Assembly: GCF_050433445.1 (NCBI RefSeq)
Contig: NZ_JBNPXF010000002.1
Location: 62,001-126,000, forward strand
DNA: 64,000 nucleotides
Direction of reading: 5' to 3'
Origin: Kroppenstedtia sanguinis
GTDB lineage: Bacteria; Bacillota; Bacilli; Thermoactinomycetales; DSM-45169
Shown here piece by piece: positions 8,179 through 16,749 of this stretch (positions within the stretch are counted from its first letter, which is position 1; each line of letters begins with the position of its first letter). The notes beneath the pieces were generated by a model. The model did no database searches and was not told where the DNA came from. It saw nothing but the letters and a program-made list of their open reading frames with translations. The position numbers and the translations under genes were made by a program.

Positions 8179-8718
8179 TCACCTGCCTTCAGATATCAGA
8201 TGGTCAAGTTGGTTACGAACTCGAACCCATTCGCTGATCACAGCTATAATCAACAAAAGGGTAGCGGAAACCAGCCAGATCCCCACCGTTAACCATCCAT
8301 CACTGATCCCATGTACCTTGGAGGTAAAAGAGAGAAATACCACTGCAGTAATCAAGAGTAGATTACGAACCACCAGCCCATAGTGTAATCTTTCGTTTTC
8401 CAGGACCCCACCACAACCACAAGCCAAATCTCTTCTTCCGCGAAGCAAATTGATCCCGATCGCTAGGGTATAAATCAACAGTAGAATCGTTGCTAGAATT
8501 CCATTGAAAGGACGCCAACCGACTAGTAAAGCTGAAAATGCGATTACGGCTTCGTTGATCAGGAAAAAAAGCAGGGAAATCGAAATGACTTTTGCAGGTA
8601 GGATTTTATAGGATGCCATCGTTTGTTTATGTTCCTTCCAATGGATGATCTTACTAATGAATGTGGTGACAAAAAGCAAAGCGAAGGTCATCCCTAATAT
8701 CTCAAGTATCAAGTTCAA
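8179..8718 (-). CDS. MauE/DoxX-type redox membrane protein
   Basis: 179 aa with four to five membrane helices and the MauE signature CGCGG followed by LHYGLVVRNLLL (about residues 98-125). In methylamine utilisation MauE pairs with MauD for disulfide formation in the six-disulfide light chain. The TTG start overlaps the exporter stop (TTGA), so it is translationally coupled. Two MauD/TlpA-type proteins flank it in the same operon. The likely role is electron transfer across the membrane for disulfide chemistry on an exported peptide. Confidence 0.8.
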   Translation of the reverse strand: MNLILEILGMTFALLFVTTFISKIIHWKEHKQTMASYKILPAKVISISLLFFLINEAVIAFSALLVGWRPFNGILATILLLIYTLAIGINLLRGRRDLACGCGGVLENERLHYGLVVRNLLLITAVVFLSFTSKVHGISDGWLTVGIWLVSATLLLIIAVISEWVRVRNQLDHLISEGR

Positions 8719-10514
8719 ACCCTTTCCACCTCTTCTTTTTGCTTATACCATTTACTTTGAGTTCGATACATTTTTTTATATATTCCGTTCTGCAGGAGCA
8801 ACTCCTCATGAGTCCCTCTCTCCACGATTTGTCCTTCTTTCATCACCAAAATCATATCGGCTAAGGAAGCCGCTCCCAAGCGGTGCGTAATAAATAAAAT
8901 CGCTTTCTGATTGTTTTCCCGAAAGAGATCTTCAATGATTTCCATCTCCGCACGGGGATCTAAAGCTGAAGTCGGCTCGTCCAAGATCATCAAATCACTG
9001 TTCCGATATAAAGCTCTGGACAAAGCGATTTTTTGCCATTGTCCTCCAGACAATTCATCGCTTCCTGCAAAAAATTTGCCAAGCATCGTTTCATATTGAT
9101 AGGGTAACTGGGTCAGATAGGAATCAATTCCCGTAGATTTCGCCGCACGCTGGATTTCGGCTATATCATTTAACTTTTTGACATTACCAAAGCCGATATT
9201 CTCTCTGGCTGTGAAATTGTATTGAATGTAATCTTGAAATAAGACAGAGATGCGTTTTCTATAGGATTCTGTTTTGATATTCGTCAAAGGTTGGCCATTG
9301 ATTTGAATCATCGATGGGGCCGTTTCATATAATCCCGCCAAACATTTGATCAACGTGGTTTTACCACAACCGTTCTCACCGATCAAAGCAACTTTTTGCC
9401 CTTTCCGAATGCGAAAGCTAATATCCTTTAATACCGGAAGCAATTGACCATTGTATTGAAAACTGAGGTTTTCCACGGAAAGTTCTTTGATTTCGTCTAG
9501 ATCACAAGACTTCTCATTCTGCTCCGATTCTTTAATGAGGAAAAATGATCTTAAGTCTTCCATATATAGACTGTCCTCATAAAATTGGGACAGTGTCCTC
9601 GTACTCTCGGTCAAGCTGCTTTGAACACTCTGGATCCCCTGCAATATCGATACAAAGTCCCCTACCTTGATCCGCCCAGCAAAAATAAAAGAGGCGACCA
9701 GGAATCCAGAGACGATATATGTAAGTGTTAGAATGCACTCACCTACGAACAACCAAAAATTTTGTCTCCGCAACAACCGAATATTTTCTTTTGCATCTAA
9801 ATCAAAGACATCCTCCCATTCCTTAATCAAGTGTTTCCCCAAGCCAAACATATGGACTTCTTTTAAAGTTTCACGGGTGTTCAACAAGTGGGAAAGATAC
9901 ATTTCCTTTCTGCGAAAGGGGGTTAAAAAATGTACCATTTTGTATCGACGTCTTCCAAAACGAAGATCAATCAGAAGCATCGGGATGGAGCAGATCAAGA
10001 GAATGACCCCTAAGCCCCAATGAATCCCTACAATGTATAATAAAACCGAAACCAAGGTCACGAGTCCGCCACCAAAGTGGATCGCTTTCTTGGTCAGCTC
10101 CATGACTTTAAATTGACTGTTCGTGACCCGTTGATAATGATCGTAAAATTGGGGGTTTTCAAAAGTTAAATAAGGAATCCGACTTACCTTGTTTAGTACG
10201 TCCTTTTCCAATCGTCGGCCGACTGCCTTCTCCAACTTCAAGTCATTTACTTCAGAAAGCAACTTCAACAATTGCCCTGATATTAGAGCCATCATCTGAG
10301 TGAGGAAAATCAGAACAAACGAAGTCCAATCCCTTGTATCCTCTTGCATGAGATAAACAAGTTCATTAATTAATTCTTTCATCAGCCAAATACTTGCCAA
10401 GGGGATCAAGGCGAGCATCAGGCGATAAGAGATGGAAACCAGGAAATATCTTTTATGTGCTTTCCAAACGAATTGGAGTGAAAACCAAACGGAACTAATT
10501 ATTTTTTTTACCAT
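8715..10514 (-). CDS. ABC exporter with fused membrane and ATPase domains
   Basis: A 599-aa half transporter: six-helix membrane domain (about 15-320) and ATPase domain (about 345-590) with Walker A GENGCGKTT, signature LSGGQWQKIALSRAL, Walker B LMILDEPTSALDP and the H-loop ITHRLG. There is no N-terminal C39 peptidase domain, so any leader must be removed elsewhere. The start overlaps the upstream thioredoxin-like gene by 20 nt. This is the layout of lantibiotic/peptide exporters, and it is the only ATPase in the cluster. Confidence 0.9.
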   Translation of the reverse strand: MVKKIISSVWFSLQFVWKAHKRYFLVSISYRLMLALIPLASIWLMKELINELVYLMQEDTRDWTSFVLIFLTQMMALISGQLLKLLSEVNDLKLEKAVGRRLEKDVLNKVSRIPYLTFENPQFYDHYQRVTNSQFKVMELTKKAIHFGGGLVTLVSVLLYIVGIHWGLGVILLICSIPMLLIDLRFGRRRYKMVHFLTPFRRKEMYLSHLLNTRETLKEVHMFGLGKHLIKEWEDVFDLDAKENIRLLRRQNFWLFVGECILTLTYIVSGFLVASFIFAGRIKVGDFVSILQGIQSVQSSLTESTRTLSQFYEDSLYMEDLRSFFLIKESEQNEKSCDLDEIKELSVENLSFQYNGQLLPVLKDISFRIRKGQKVALIGENGCGKTTLIKCLAGLYETAPSMIQINGQPLTNIKTESYRKRISVLFQDYIQYNFTARENIGFGNVKKLNDIAEIQRAAKSTGIDSYLTQLPYQYETMLGKFFAGSDELSGGQWQKIALSRALYRNSDLMILDEPTSALDPRAEMEIIEDLFRENNQKAILFITHRLGAASLADMILVMKEGQIVERGTHEELLLQNGIYKKMYRTQSKWYKQKEEVERV

Positions 10515-11019
10515 ATTTTTTCCTCAGCACACCTAAAATAGTATGGGGATGGGGTTCACAAACCCTTACTTTCATTCCTTTATCCAACAAAATATATGCA
10601 GGAGCAAATTCCAATTCCAGAGAATCTAACACACGATCCTCTATTGTAGCGTAGTTCAAATCGCCACCATACAGATCCATGTATTGTCGAACGGAATCCT
10701 TTTGCGAATCTCTAAACACAATATGGATCGGAATGATTTCCAAATCCTTCACATACTTCATAAAGCGATTCAAAGAGGGGATACAATGGGGACATTGTTG
10801 ATCCACGATCACCCAGATCTCCCCTTTTCCATTGCGTTCCACCACCTGAGAAGGGTTTAGGTAAGTCAGTGGAACATGGGTTAGTTTCATTCCAGCAGGT
10901 AAAGCGGATTGAAAGATTTGCTCAGTCCTTTTTAGTTTACGAGACAGAAAAAACAATACATAACCATACCCAGCGATACACAAAGCAAGGACAGACCAAC
11001 AGACTACGATGAAATACAT
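10495..11019 (-). CDS. membrane-anchored thioredoxin-like protein (TlpA/MauD type) 1
   Basis: First gene of the redox/transport operon. 174 aa with an N-terminal membrane helix (about 5-28), then a thioredoxin-like domain with CPHC in VIVDQQCPHCIPSL (about residues 77-80) and a cis-Pro element FAPAYILLD. CPHC is the DsbA-type active-site sequence, typical of an oxidising protein, though motif alone does not settle this. The ATG follows GGAGTGG. Upstream (11020-11150) is AT-rich with a TATAGT -10-like box and no clear -35. Confidence 0.8.
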   Translation of the reverse strand: MYFIVVCWSVLALCIAGYGYVLFFLSRKLKRTEQIFQSALPAGMKLTHVPLTYLNPSQVVERNGKGEIWVIVDQQCPHCIPSLNRFMKYVKDLEIIPIHIVFRDSQKDSVRQYMDLYGGDLNYATIEDRVLDSLELEFAPAYILLDKGMKVRVCEPHPHTILGVLRKKYGKKNN

Positions 11020-11149
11020 GCTTCCACTCCGATCTAGCCCTTATTTCGTATGTATACTATAACTAGTGTAATTGATCCGAAAAATATTTCAATACAATTT
11101 GGGCAATATTTTTATAAGTATTGCGTTGATTGCTCTTAATCAGACCCCT

Positions 11150-11178
11150 CAAAAAAAAGAAACCCTGCAGCGGGTTTC
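11150..11178 (-). terminator. terminator of the 85-aa protein gene
   Basis: On the minus strand GAAACCC and GGGTTTC pair over a 6-nt loop and are followed by eight T. It separates the gene at 11198-11455 from the redox/transport operon, which therefore needs its own promoter. Confidence 0.85.
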
Positions 11179-11197
11179 CTCTCCCATGCATTCAAAA

Positions 11198-11455
11198 CTA
11201 TTTTCCCACCGGCACCCGCTTCAGCAGTACTCCTTCAGCCCTGCGAATCCGTTCTTCAATCTCCTGTAAAGGAAACTTTTGCTCCTCCAGCAAATGCATT
11301 CCGGCCAACATCTCCCCCACCCGGCACAGATTGTCCACTGCCGTTCTCAACTCAGCCGAGGAGTGATCCCCCTTGGATACTGTCACCTGTATGTGCAGTT
11401 TGGTGAGACTTCGCCGAATTCTTTTCACCCGTTGTTGTTCCGCGATGGTTAACAT
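11198..11455 (-). CDS. conserved hypothetical protein, 85 aa
   Basis: The start ATG at 11455 follows AGGGGGA; an in-frame ATG at 11482 with GGGGTGG is nearly as good. The protein is highly charged and helical (QQRVKRIRRSLTKLHIQV, then EEIEERIRRAEG-like segment near the end), probably coiled-coil, with no membrane segment. One Cys lies in the middle. Function unknown. A clean terminator follows. Confidence 0.6.
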   Translation of the reverse strand: MLTIAEQQRVKRIRRSLTKLHIQVTVSKGDHSSAELRTAVDNLCRVGEMLAGMHLLEEQKFPLQEIEERIRRAEGVLLKRVPVGK

Positions 11456-11482
11456 CCTTCGTCCCCCTTCCTCTATCAACAT

Positions 11483-11750
11483 ATGTCAGCCACCCCAAGA
11501 CTCAGAACCCGCAGCGGAATGGCTGGAATCCATCTGGGGACGAACCCCTTAGAATGGAGTTTCTCATTCCGCATCAGAAAGAACCGACGGATTAGGCTGC
11601 TCGACTCGGTTAGCTGTCGGCGACAGAGGGGGAAATTCACCTTCGTTACTGAGCAGGTACGCACATTTCACCCAGAGAGAAAAAACAATTATTGGATGGA
11701 GTCTCTTAGTTCTCTAGGGCATGTCTGGTGCTGCAAGTGAGAAAAAATTT
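11483..11750. other. gene-free stretch upstream of MITE copy 1
   Basis: No supported gene. Short open frames on both strands lack ribosome binding sites. At 11715-11730 is CTAGGGCATGTCTGGT, which recurs with one difference at 51149-51164 beside another MITE and in the flank of a relic copy, so this may be decayed mobile-element sequence. Confidence 0.4.
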
Positions 11751-11759
11751 ACCCTCCAG

Positions 11760-12018
11760 CAGGGCTGTTGATGAACCATAAAGTGGATGACGGGAACGAA
11801 AGGACCCTATCGTTCTTCCCATTGTCTCCATCGTAAAATATGGCTTGAGGGGACGGGGAGGGTGGGAGGGCTCCGATCTCTTGCAAAGAACGCATAGCGA
11901 GACCCGGGAGCGGAAAGCGACCCTGGCGAGACTTGTGCCCTATAGGTGCAAAGGCTCTTCACCGTCCCACCATCCCGGCCTGATTTCCTACCTAACATTT
12001 GGCTAATCAACACGCCTG
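11760..12018 (+). mobile_element. MITE copy 1 (subfamily A, 259 bp)
   Basis: Starts CAGGGCTGTTGATGAACC and ends GGCTAATCAACACGCCTG, imperfect inverted repeats. The 9-bp direct duplication ACCCTCCAG flanks it at 11751-11759 and 12019-12027. The interior is A-type (conserved CATAGCGAGACCCGGGAGCG block), with no coding capacity for a transposase. Confidence 0.9.
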
Positions 12019-12066
12019 ACCCTCCAGATCTGTCCTGCCAGTGGAGCGAAAACATCGAAGGTGGGT

Positions 12067-12139
12067 GGGGTTTCACATGTAGTTTTCGTTGTTCTTGCTA
12101 GCCAAAATCACTCCATGTGTGAAACCCCGTCCCGACCGG
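12067..12139. repeat. dispersed repeat 2, copy 1, with long inverted repeat
   Basis: GGGGTTTCACATG (12067-12079) faces CATGTGTGAAACCCC (12114-12128) across a 34-nt spacer and could fold as a hairpin. Read on the minus strand, GTCGGGACGGGGTTTCACA is identical to the second copy near 31925-31943. It lies just past the amine oxidase gene but has no T-run. Confidence 0.6.
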
Positions 12140-12172
12140 CTTCGTCCTAAATACGGATTTACCATGCACACC

Positions 12173-13636
12173 CTAGTCTTGAGAGTTTTCCCCATTCACC
12201 TCCATCGCCACCCGGATCCCAGATTCAATGGCACCCTCGATCCAGCTCGGGGTGGAAGATGTGTGCTCCCCGGCGAAATGAACTCTCCCCTCGGGAGTGG
12301 AGAGAAAGGGATAGAGTTGGGTGTACTGAAGCGGTTTATACAGGGAGAAAGCTCCCGCACTCCAAGGATGGCGAGTCCAGCTGAAGGAAGACCCGGTGAC
12401 AAACTCTCGATAAACCTGGGAACCATATAGCTGAGCGAAATTTTCCAAGGCACGCAAGATCCGTTCATCCGCTGACAAGCCGTCCCAGGGGGCCGCATCA
12501 TCCTCCCAGGTGTAGCTGGCCAAAACCACTCCGGGACCCTTGCTTCCGATGCCGTGATTGGGATAGAAGGCGAAACGGATCGGAAGATCCGTCACTGCTT
12601 TTCCCCCTCGGTGGCCTTCTTGCTCCCAGAACCGGCTCTTGAATTGAAGTCCGGTTTTGACGGAGGGAACATAGTGGAGCTCTCGGATGGCCTTCCATTT
12701 GTTATGGGAGAAGGAAGTTCGGGGCTCCACTTCCACCCAGCGTAGGGCAGAGAAAGGAATGGTTACGATGGCGGTGTCCCCCTCATACTGCTCCAATTTA
12801 CCGGTCTTTTGATTTCGGGTAAAAATCATCACACGCTTCGTCTCCTGACGAATCTTCACCATCTGTCGTCGCAACCGGATCTCATTTTTCAATTGGGGCC
12901 AAAACGCTTCCGGCAGTCGCTCAAAACCACCGGAGATCTCGTAGAACCGTAACTGGGGATCCAAAAAGAGAGCCAGGATTTCCAGGATTCCTAAAAAGGA
13001 ATTTTCCGCCAACCCCTCCAAGTCCCAAAACACCTTGATCATTTCCACCGCCCCTGGAGACAATATAGCTCCCCACGGATTGTTTCGAAGGTAGGTATCC
13101 ATGGAGTAGCTATCCATCTCCCGGATCAACTGTCTCTTTCCCTCCAGGGGCAAACGGTGGTAAAGAGAAAGGAACGGCCAAAGAGCTCTTTGCAACAATG
13201 TGCCGGAATCTTTCCCTCTCTCCTGAGGCCACAGCGGATAATGGAGAACATCCGGGTGCCGCTCATACTCCCATTGCCGGATGCGGACCCCGTTGACAAA
13301 GATCAGATCCATAGGTGTCTCATTGCGGAAGGGAGTGACCGACAAGCCCCATTTCCGTAAATACTCAAACACCAACTCATGGCTCTCCGGAATGCGCATC
13401 GCTCCCGCCTCCATATACTGACCCTCCGTGAAAGGGGAGTGGATGGTTCGAATCCGGCCGCCGATCCGCTCGGAAGCTTCCAAAACCTTTACATGATGTC
13501 CCGCATCCTTCAGAAGAGAGGCCGCCACTAGGCCTGCGATTCCCGCTCCCACGATGACTACCTTTTGAGGAGGATCGGTTCGGGTCAAACCCAACCGAAT
13601 GATCTGGACCATCTCCCCATTCTCTAATTCTCCCAA
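12173..13636 (-). CDS. flavin monoamine / L-amino acid oxidase family protein
   Basis: FAD-dependent oxidase of the amine oxidase family, about 487 aa from the TTG at 13636, which has GGGGAGGG 10 nt upstream. The frame is open to a GTG at 13780 without a site. The N-terminal segment EMVQIIRLGLTRT leads into the dinucleotide fold VVIVGAGIAGLVAASLL and EASERIGGRIRT; the C-terminal flavin block is GRVHFAGEHTSSTPSWIEGAI. This set matches Bacillus L-amino acid oxidases more than polyamine oxidases. Substrate cannot be assigned. Single-gene unit. Confidence 0.82.
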   Translation of the reverse strand: MGELENGEMVQIIRLGLTRTDPPQKVVIVGAGIAGLVAASLLKDAGHHVKVLEASERIGGRIRTIHSPFTEGQYMEAGAMRIPESHELVFEYLRKWGLSVTPFRNETPMDLIFVNGVRIRQWEYERHPDVLHYPLWPQERGKDSGTLLQRALWPFLSLYHRLPLEGKRQLIREMDSYSMDTYLRNNPWGAILSPGAVEMIKVFWDLEGLAENSFLGILEILALFLDPQLRFYEISGGFERLPEAFWPQLKNEIRLRRQMVKIRQETKRVMIFTRNQKTGKLEQYEGDTAIVTIPFSALRWVEVEPRTSFSHNKWKAIRELHYVPSVKTGLQFKSRFWEQEGHRGGKAVTDLPIRFAFYPNHGIGSKGPGVVLASYTWEDDAAPWDGLSADERILRALENFAQLYGSQVYREFVTGSSFSWTRHPWSAGAFSLYKPLQYTQLYPFLSTPEGRVHFAGEHTSSTPSWIEGAIESGIRVAMEVNGENSQD

Positions 13637-13846
13637 TGAAATCTTTCCCTCCCCGCCCAAGGTCTGTGGAGCCGAAGTGTATTTCCTCCCTCGTTCTGAC
13701 CTTATGCAGGGGAATGGGTCTGAAGAAATAGACAAGGGAGAGGAGATCCATTTCAAACCGGCTCCAGGAGAATGACTCACTTATCGAGAAGAGATCATCG
13801 GGGGAGGTTACTCCCGTCCCATCATCATTTGAAGGAGGAGCAACCA

Positions 13847-14251
13847 ATGCCGTTATCCACTACACTTCAAGTTCGCTTCAATGAATGCGATGGCCTAGGT
13901 CATGTGAACAATGCCGTTTATTATAACTACATGGAAACCGCACGGATCGAGCTGTTTCAGATGCTGGATCCCGAAATGGACCTGAAGGATTGGAAACTGA
14001 TCGTGGCTTCCACCAGTTGCGAATACAAGGCGCAAGCCTCCTTTGCTCAGTGGCTGAAAGTGACCACAGAAGTGGAACGAATCGGTAAGAGCAGCTTTAC
14101 CGTTCTGCACCGGATTTCGGATCTAAAAACCGATGAGGATATCGCCGTCGGGCGAGCGGTTTTAGTCCATTATAGTTACCACGAACAGAAGAGTCTGCCC
14201 TTGACACCGGAGATGAAAAGATCTCTCCAGTCCATCGCTCTGCCACAATGA
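13847..14251 (+). CDS. acyl-CoA thioesterase, hotdog fold (4HBT)
   Basis: 134 aa starting at ATG 13847 after GAAGGAGG. The family motif is near the N-terminus: FNECDGLGHVNNAVYYNYME, with the Asp that sits at the active site of YbgC-like thioesterases. The length is typical. It is divergent from the amine oxidase gene and is followed by a strong terminator, so it is its own unit. A second protein of this family lies at 42659-43054. Confidence 0.85.
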   Translation: MPLSTTLQVRFNECDGLGHVNNAVYYNYMETARIELFQMLDPEMDLKDWKLIVASTSCEYKAQASFAQWLKVTTEVERIGKSSFTVLHRISDLKTDEDIAVGRAVLVHYSYHEQKSLPLTPEMKRSLQSIALPQ

Positions 14252-14264
14252 AAAGGAAGAAAGC

Positions 14265-14302
14265 AAAACGAAGGGGTGTCTGTGAGCCCCTTCGTTTTAT
14301 TT
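14265..14302 (+). terminator. terminator of the thioesterase gene
   Basis: AAAACGAAGGGG (14265-14276) pairs with CCCCTTCGTTTT (14287-14298), then ATTT. The A/T flanks make it usable in both directions, so it may also end the minus-strand ywbE-like gene. Confidence 0.85.
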
Positions 14303-14316
14303 CAATATCAAGATTT

Positions 14317-14520
14317 CTAATCCAGGATCTCCTGAACCCGCCCCACCTGTCCGTCTTCCAATCGTACCTTGATCCCGTGGGGATGGGTGGGGGATTTGGT
14401 CAAGATCTCTCTCACCACGCCACGAGTCCGCCGCCCCGTTCGTTGGTCCGCCTTCAACACAATATCCACTCGTTGACCTGGTCGGATCTCACTCCGTTTT
14501 CGTCCGTCGATCCGATTCAC
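14317..14520 (-). CDS. YwbE-family protein (DUF2196)
   Basis: About 67 aa. The core GRKRSEIRPGQRVDIVLK, DQRTGRRTRGVVREIL and HPHGIKVRLEDGQVGRVQ is the full YwbE family sequence. The start is uncertain: the GTG at 14520 overlaps its own GGGAGG, and a TTG at 14538 is an alternative. The fold resembles small OB/SH3-like RNA-associated domains, but function is not established. It follows the PC4-like gene on the same strand. Confidence 0.8.
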   Translation of the reverse strand: MNRIDGRKRSEIRPGQRVDIVLKADQRTGRRTRGVVREILTKSPTHPHGIKVRLEDGQVGRVQEILD

Positions 14521-14700
14521 CTCCCTGACGTTCTCCAAATGAGAAGAGGCCGCAGACCGACTGGCCCAGCGGCAGACTACTTGCGACACCCCTTCACATT
14601 CCAGAAAGCCTCAGATTCAACGTAACATCTATTCCTCTTGTCCTTTCCACCCTGGATCCTAGAGACGGATCGGGTCTGTCGGGTTCTTAGCCAGAATATC

Positions 14701-14922
14701 TCACAACTCCATCCTGTTCAACAGATTCCGCAGCTGTCTCAACTCCTCCACCGTCAGAGTCACCCCTTTGCCCATCCGTTCATGATCGGAAGACCAGCTA
14801 CGCAGGTCATACTTGGGTTCACGCCCATTCCAACTGATCCAATTCAGCTCTTTCTTCCATCCCTTGGTATTTTCCGAGAGGGTACCGACGGTTTGGCGGA
14901 TCTCATGCGAGGGTGAGGACAT
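14701..14922 (-). CDS. YdbC/PC4-like single-stranded nucleic-acid-binding protein
   Basis: 73 aa from the ATG at 14922 with GGGAGGG 6-8 nt upstream. The PC4-type core is visible: KELNWISWNGREPKYDLRSW followed by MGKGVTLTVEELRQL. Bacterial YdbC proteins bind single-stranded DNA like eukaryotic PC4. MITE copy 2 ends only 34 bp upstream of the start codon (element 14956-15214), so the native promoter has been displaced or replaced. Confidence 0.78.
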   Translation of the reverse strand: MSSPSHEIRQTVGTLSENTKGWKKELNWISWNGREPKYDLRSWSSDHERMGKGVTLTVEELRQLRNLLNRMEL

Positions 14923-14955
14923 ACTTTTCCCTCCCAACCAGAATATACGTTCGTT

Positions 14956-15214
14956 CAGGGCTGTTGATTAACCAGAAAATGGGCGGCGGAAGGGAGTCGT
15001 GTGCTGCCAAAGCGACCTTTGCCATCCTACCCAGCGGAGAATCTGGAGGGAGGGCGTTTAGGGGCAACATCTTCCCTGTGTTGCTTCCGTAAGGCTTTGC
15101 CCCTGCCCGATCGGAAGATTTGGAGCGGCCAGTTTTCACTTCCTTGCCGGATGGCAACGGTCGCGTGGGTGAACACGATCTCCCCACCCAAAATATGGCT
15201 AATCAACACGCCTG
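14956..15214 (+). mobile_element. MITE copy 2 (subfamily B, 259 bp)
   Basis: Starts CAGGGCTGTTGATTAACC, ends GGCTAATCAACACGCCTG. Exact 9-bp duplication ACGTTCGTT at 14947-14955 and 15215-15223. B-type interior without the minisatellite insert. It can form hairpins (GGGGCAA with TTGCCCC). Confidence 0.92.
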
Positions 15215-15266
15215 ACGTTCGTTGTCTATCATATCGTGGCTACCGGATGGGGACAACCGGTTGGGG

Positions 15267-15301
15267 AAGCCCTTACGTAATTGAGATCAGGGCTTTCTTT
15301 T
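15267..15301 (+). terminator. hairpin with T-run next to the small membrane protein gene
   Basis: AAGCCCT (15267-15273) pairs with AGGGCTT (15289-15295), followed by TCTTTTT. It would act on plus-strand transcription, of which no gene is seen upstream except the MITE; it directly abuts the stop of the minus-strand gene at 15301. Confidence 0.5.
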
Positions 15302-15630
15302 TATGATTTCTTTCTCCCCATCTGATGAATCCAGAGAGAACAGCCCAGGACGAATCCAATCACAGCAGGTGTGAACCGGTCCACCCCCTGTCTAAAAGGA
15401 ACCCATTGTTCCCACCCGTAGGGGACCCCAGCGAAGATTAGAAAGAGGAGAGCCAGTCGGATCACCCGCCCTCCCTTTCCCTTGCCGGGAATGAAACTCA
15501 CTGCAACCGCCACGGCATAACAGAACAGATAGACCGGTTTCAAGACGATGGCCCCAGCCGCGTCCAAAACACCCAAGACCACCGCACTCGCCGCCAACAA
15601 ATAGATGAGGACCGAATCAAACTGCTTCAT
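15301..15630 (-). CDS. small integral membrane protein, 109 aa
   Basis: ATG at 15630 after AAGGGGGA. Four hydrophobic helices are visible (about 8-27, 31-46, 56-72, 85-103) with short loops and a C-terminal basic tail (GRKKS). No family motif recognised. Single gene. Confidence 0.65.
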   Translation of the reverse strand: MKQFDSVLIYLLAASAVVLGVLDAAGAIVLKPVYLFCYAVAVAVSFIPGKGKGGRVIRLALLFLIFAGVPYGWEQWVPFRQGVDRFTPAVIGFVLGCSLWIHQMGRKKS

Positions 15631-16010
15631 GAAATCCCCCTTTCCCGTAAGTCGATCCGATTATATCAAAACTCCAACAGGTTCATGCCGAGATCTCCTC
15701 TGAATCCAAGTACTTCGATCCCCCCGCCGACAAGAGAAACATCGCCCAGTGGAAGGACTAAGAAACAGACGATGCGGTTTGGATGGATTGCATCAAAAAC
15801 CCTTTCAAAAATTACGTCACTGACCGTCTCTCGGAAGATGAATTGTGGAGTGGAAACCGGTTGTAAACTCTCATCTCAACTGGCAGAGCCAGTTGAGAGC
15901 CTCACTTTCCCTAATCATTAATGACGATAAAAATTTAGTACCTTGTGGGAATATACAGAATCAGATTCTTCCATTACACTAGAAATATTATCATCTCCGC
16001 ACATTAAAAG
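15631..16010. other. region with possible decayed coding sequence and a hairpin
   Basis: No intact gene. On the plus strand two short open runs (about 15693-15750, ending KRNIAQWKD, and 15761-15867, containing DELWSGNRL) look protein-like but are broken by stops and a frame change, suggesting a decayed gene of unknown identity. A perfect 10-bp hairpin (CTCAACTGGC with GCCAGTTGAG, 15875-15897) follows without a T-run. Confidence 0.35.
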
Positions 16011-16021
16011 AGGTGGAGCAG

Positions 16022-16222
16022 ATGCAAGTGGAACAGTTTCTGCAGGAACGGAATCTGACTTCGCAAGAGTTTAGACAGGACGTTCTCCGTTATTTGGAAC
16101 AGGGATTAACCATGGAAGATATTGCATTGATTTATCAAATTAAGCTTATACACCTACTTCAATACACTCGAATCCTGGGCGTTTTTAAAATTTCTAGATC
16201 TGCTTCCAATTCCCATACTTAA
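16022..16222 (+). CDS. hypothetical protein, 66 aa
   Basis: ATG at 16022 with GAGGTGG 5 nt upstream. The product is mostly helical; the segment GLTMEDIALIYQIKLIHLLQ looks like the end of a helix-turn-helix, so a small DNA-binding role is possible but unproven. AT-rich upstream region. No homologue recognised. Confidence 0.5.
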   Translation: MQVEQFLQERNLTSQEFRQDVLRYLEQGLTMEDIALIYQIKLIHLLQYTRILGVFKISRSASNSHT

Positions 16223-16591
16223 TCACTGACGGCCGTGGAAAGCGCCTCCACTCCCTTCGACGGGGGCCCTCGCAAAACGAAGATCAAGCACCTGAAATTC
16301 CTTGAAAGGAAGTGTTTCTGATCGCACACTTTGGGAAGGACAAGCGTAATCTTCGACAGGGAGTTCAGGAAACCGATCGTCAGAAACCGTCTGCCGTCCC
16401 CGTGGATCCATTTAAATCCCGGGATGTAAATGAAGAAACACCTGTGTGGAAACAGCGAGAACGACTCCGCAAAAGACCTTCCTTTGGTAACGTCAAGTAA
16501 ATCACCGTTAATTCCTCAAATACACCTGTGTTTCCGTCAGGAAACAAACCCGCCGTTTATCGAAAGCCATAAAGTTAAAAGCCCACAGCTC
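16223..16591. other. gene-poor stretch before a terminator
   Basis: No supported gene. A 62-codon plus-strand frame (16312-16500) is hydrophilic, has a poorly placed AAGGAAGTG site and resembles the tail of a decayed gene. A terminator at 16592-16625 implies that a plus-strand gene once ended here. Confidence 0.3.
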
Positions 16592-16625
16592 AGAATCCCC
16601 CGGCAAGGGGGATTCTTCTCTTTTT
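16592..16625 (+). terminator. rho-independent terminator
   Basis: AGAATCCCC and GGGGATTCT pair over a short loop, followed by TCTCTTTTT. No intact gene precedes it. Confidence 0.7.
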
Positions 16626-16749
16626 GATGTGCAGCCGACCCCCTCATTTGCTTTGCTGTGTCGGATATAAGATTTAATTATAGTAAACAGATGCTCTTTC
16701 TTTTTTTTATCATTACTGTTATATATCAATATCCTACAGGAGATGACAC

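Noticed and set aside
15875..15897. Perfect 10-bp hairpin as an intrinsic terminator
   Set aside because: No T-run on either side and no intact gene upstream; left as a plain hairpin.
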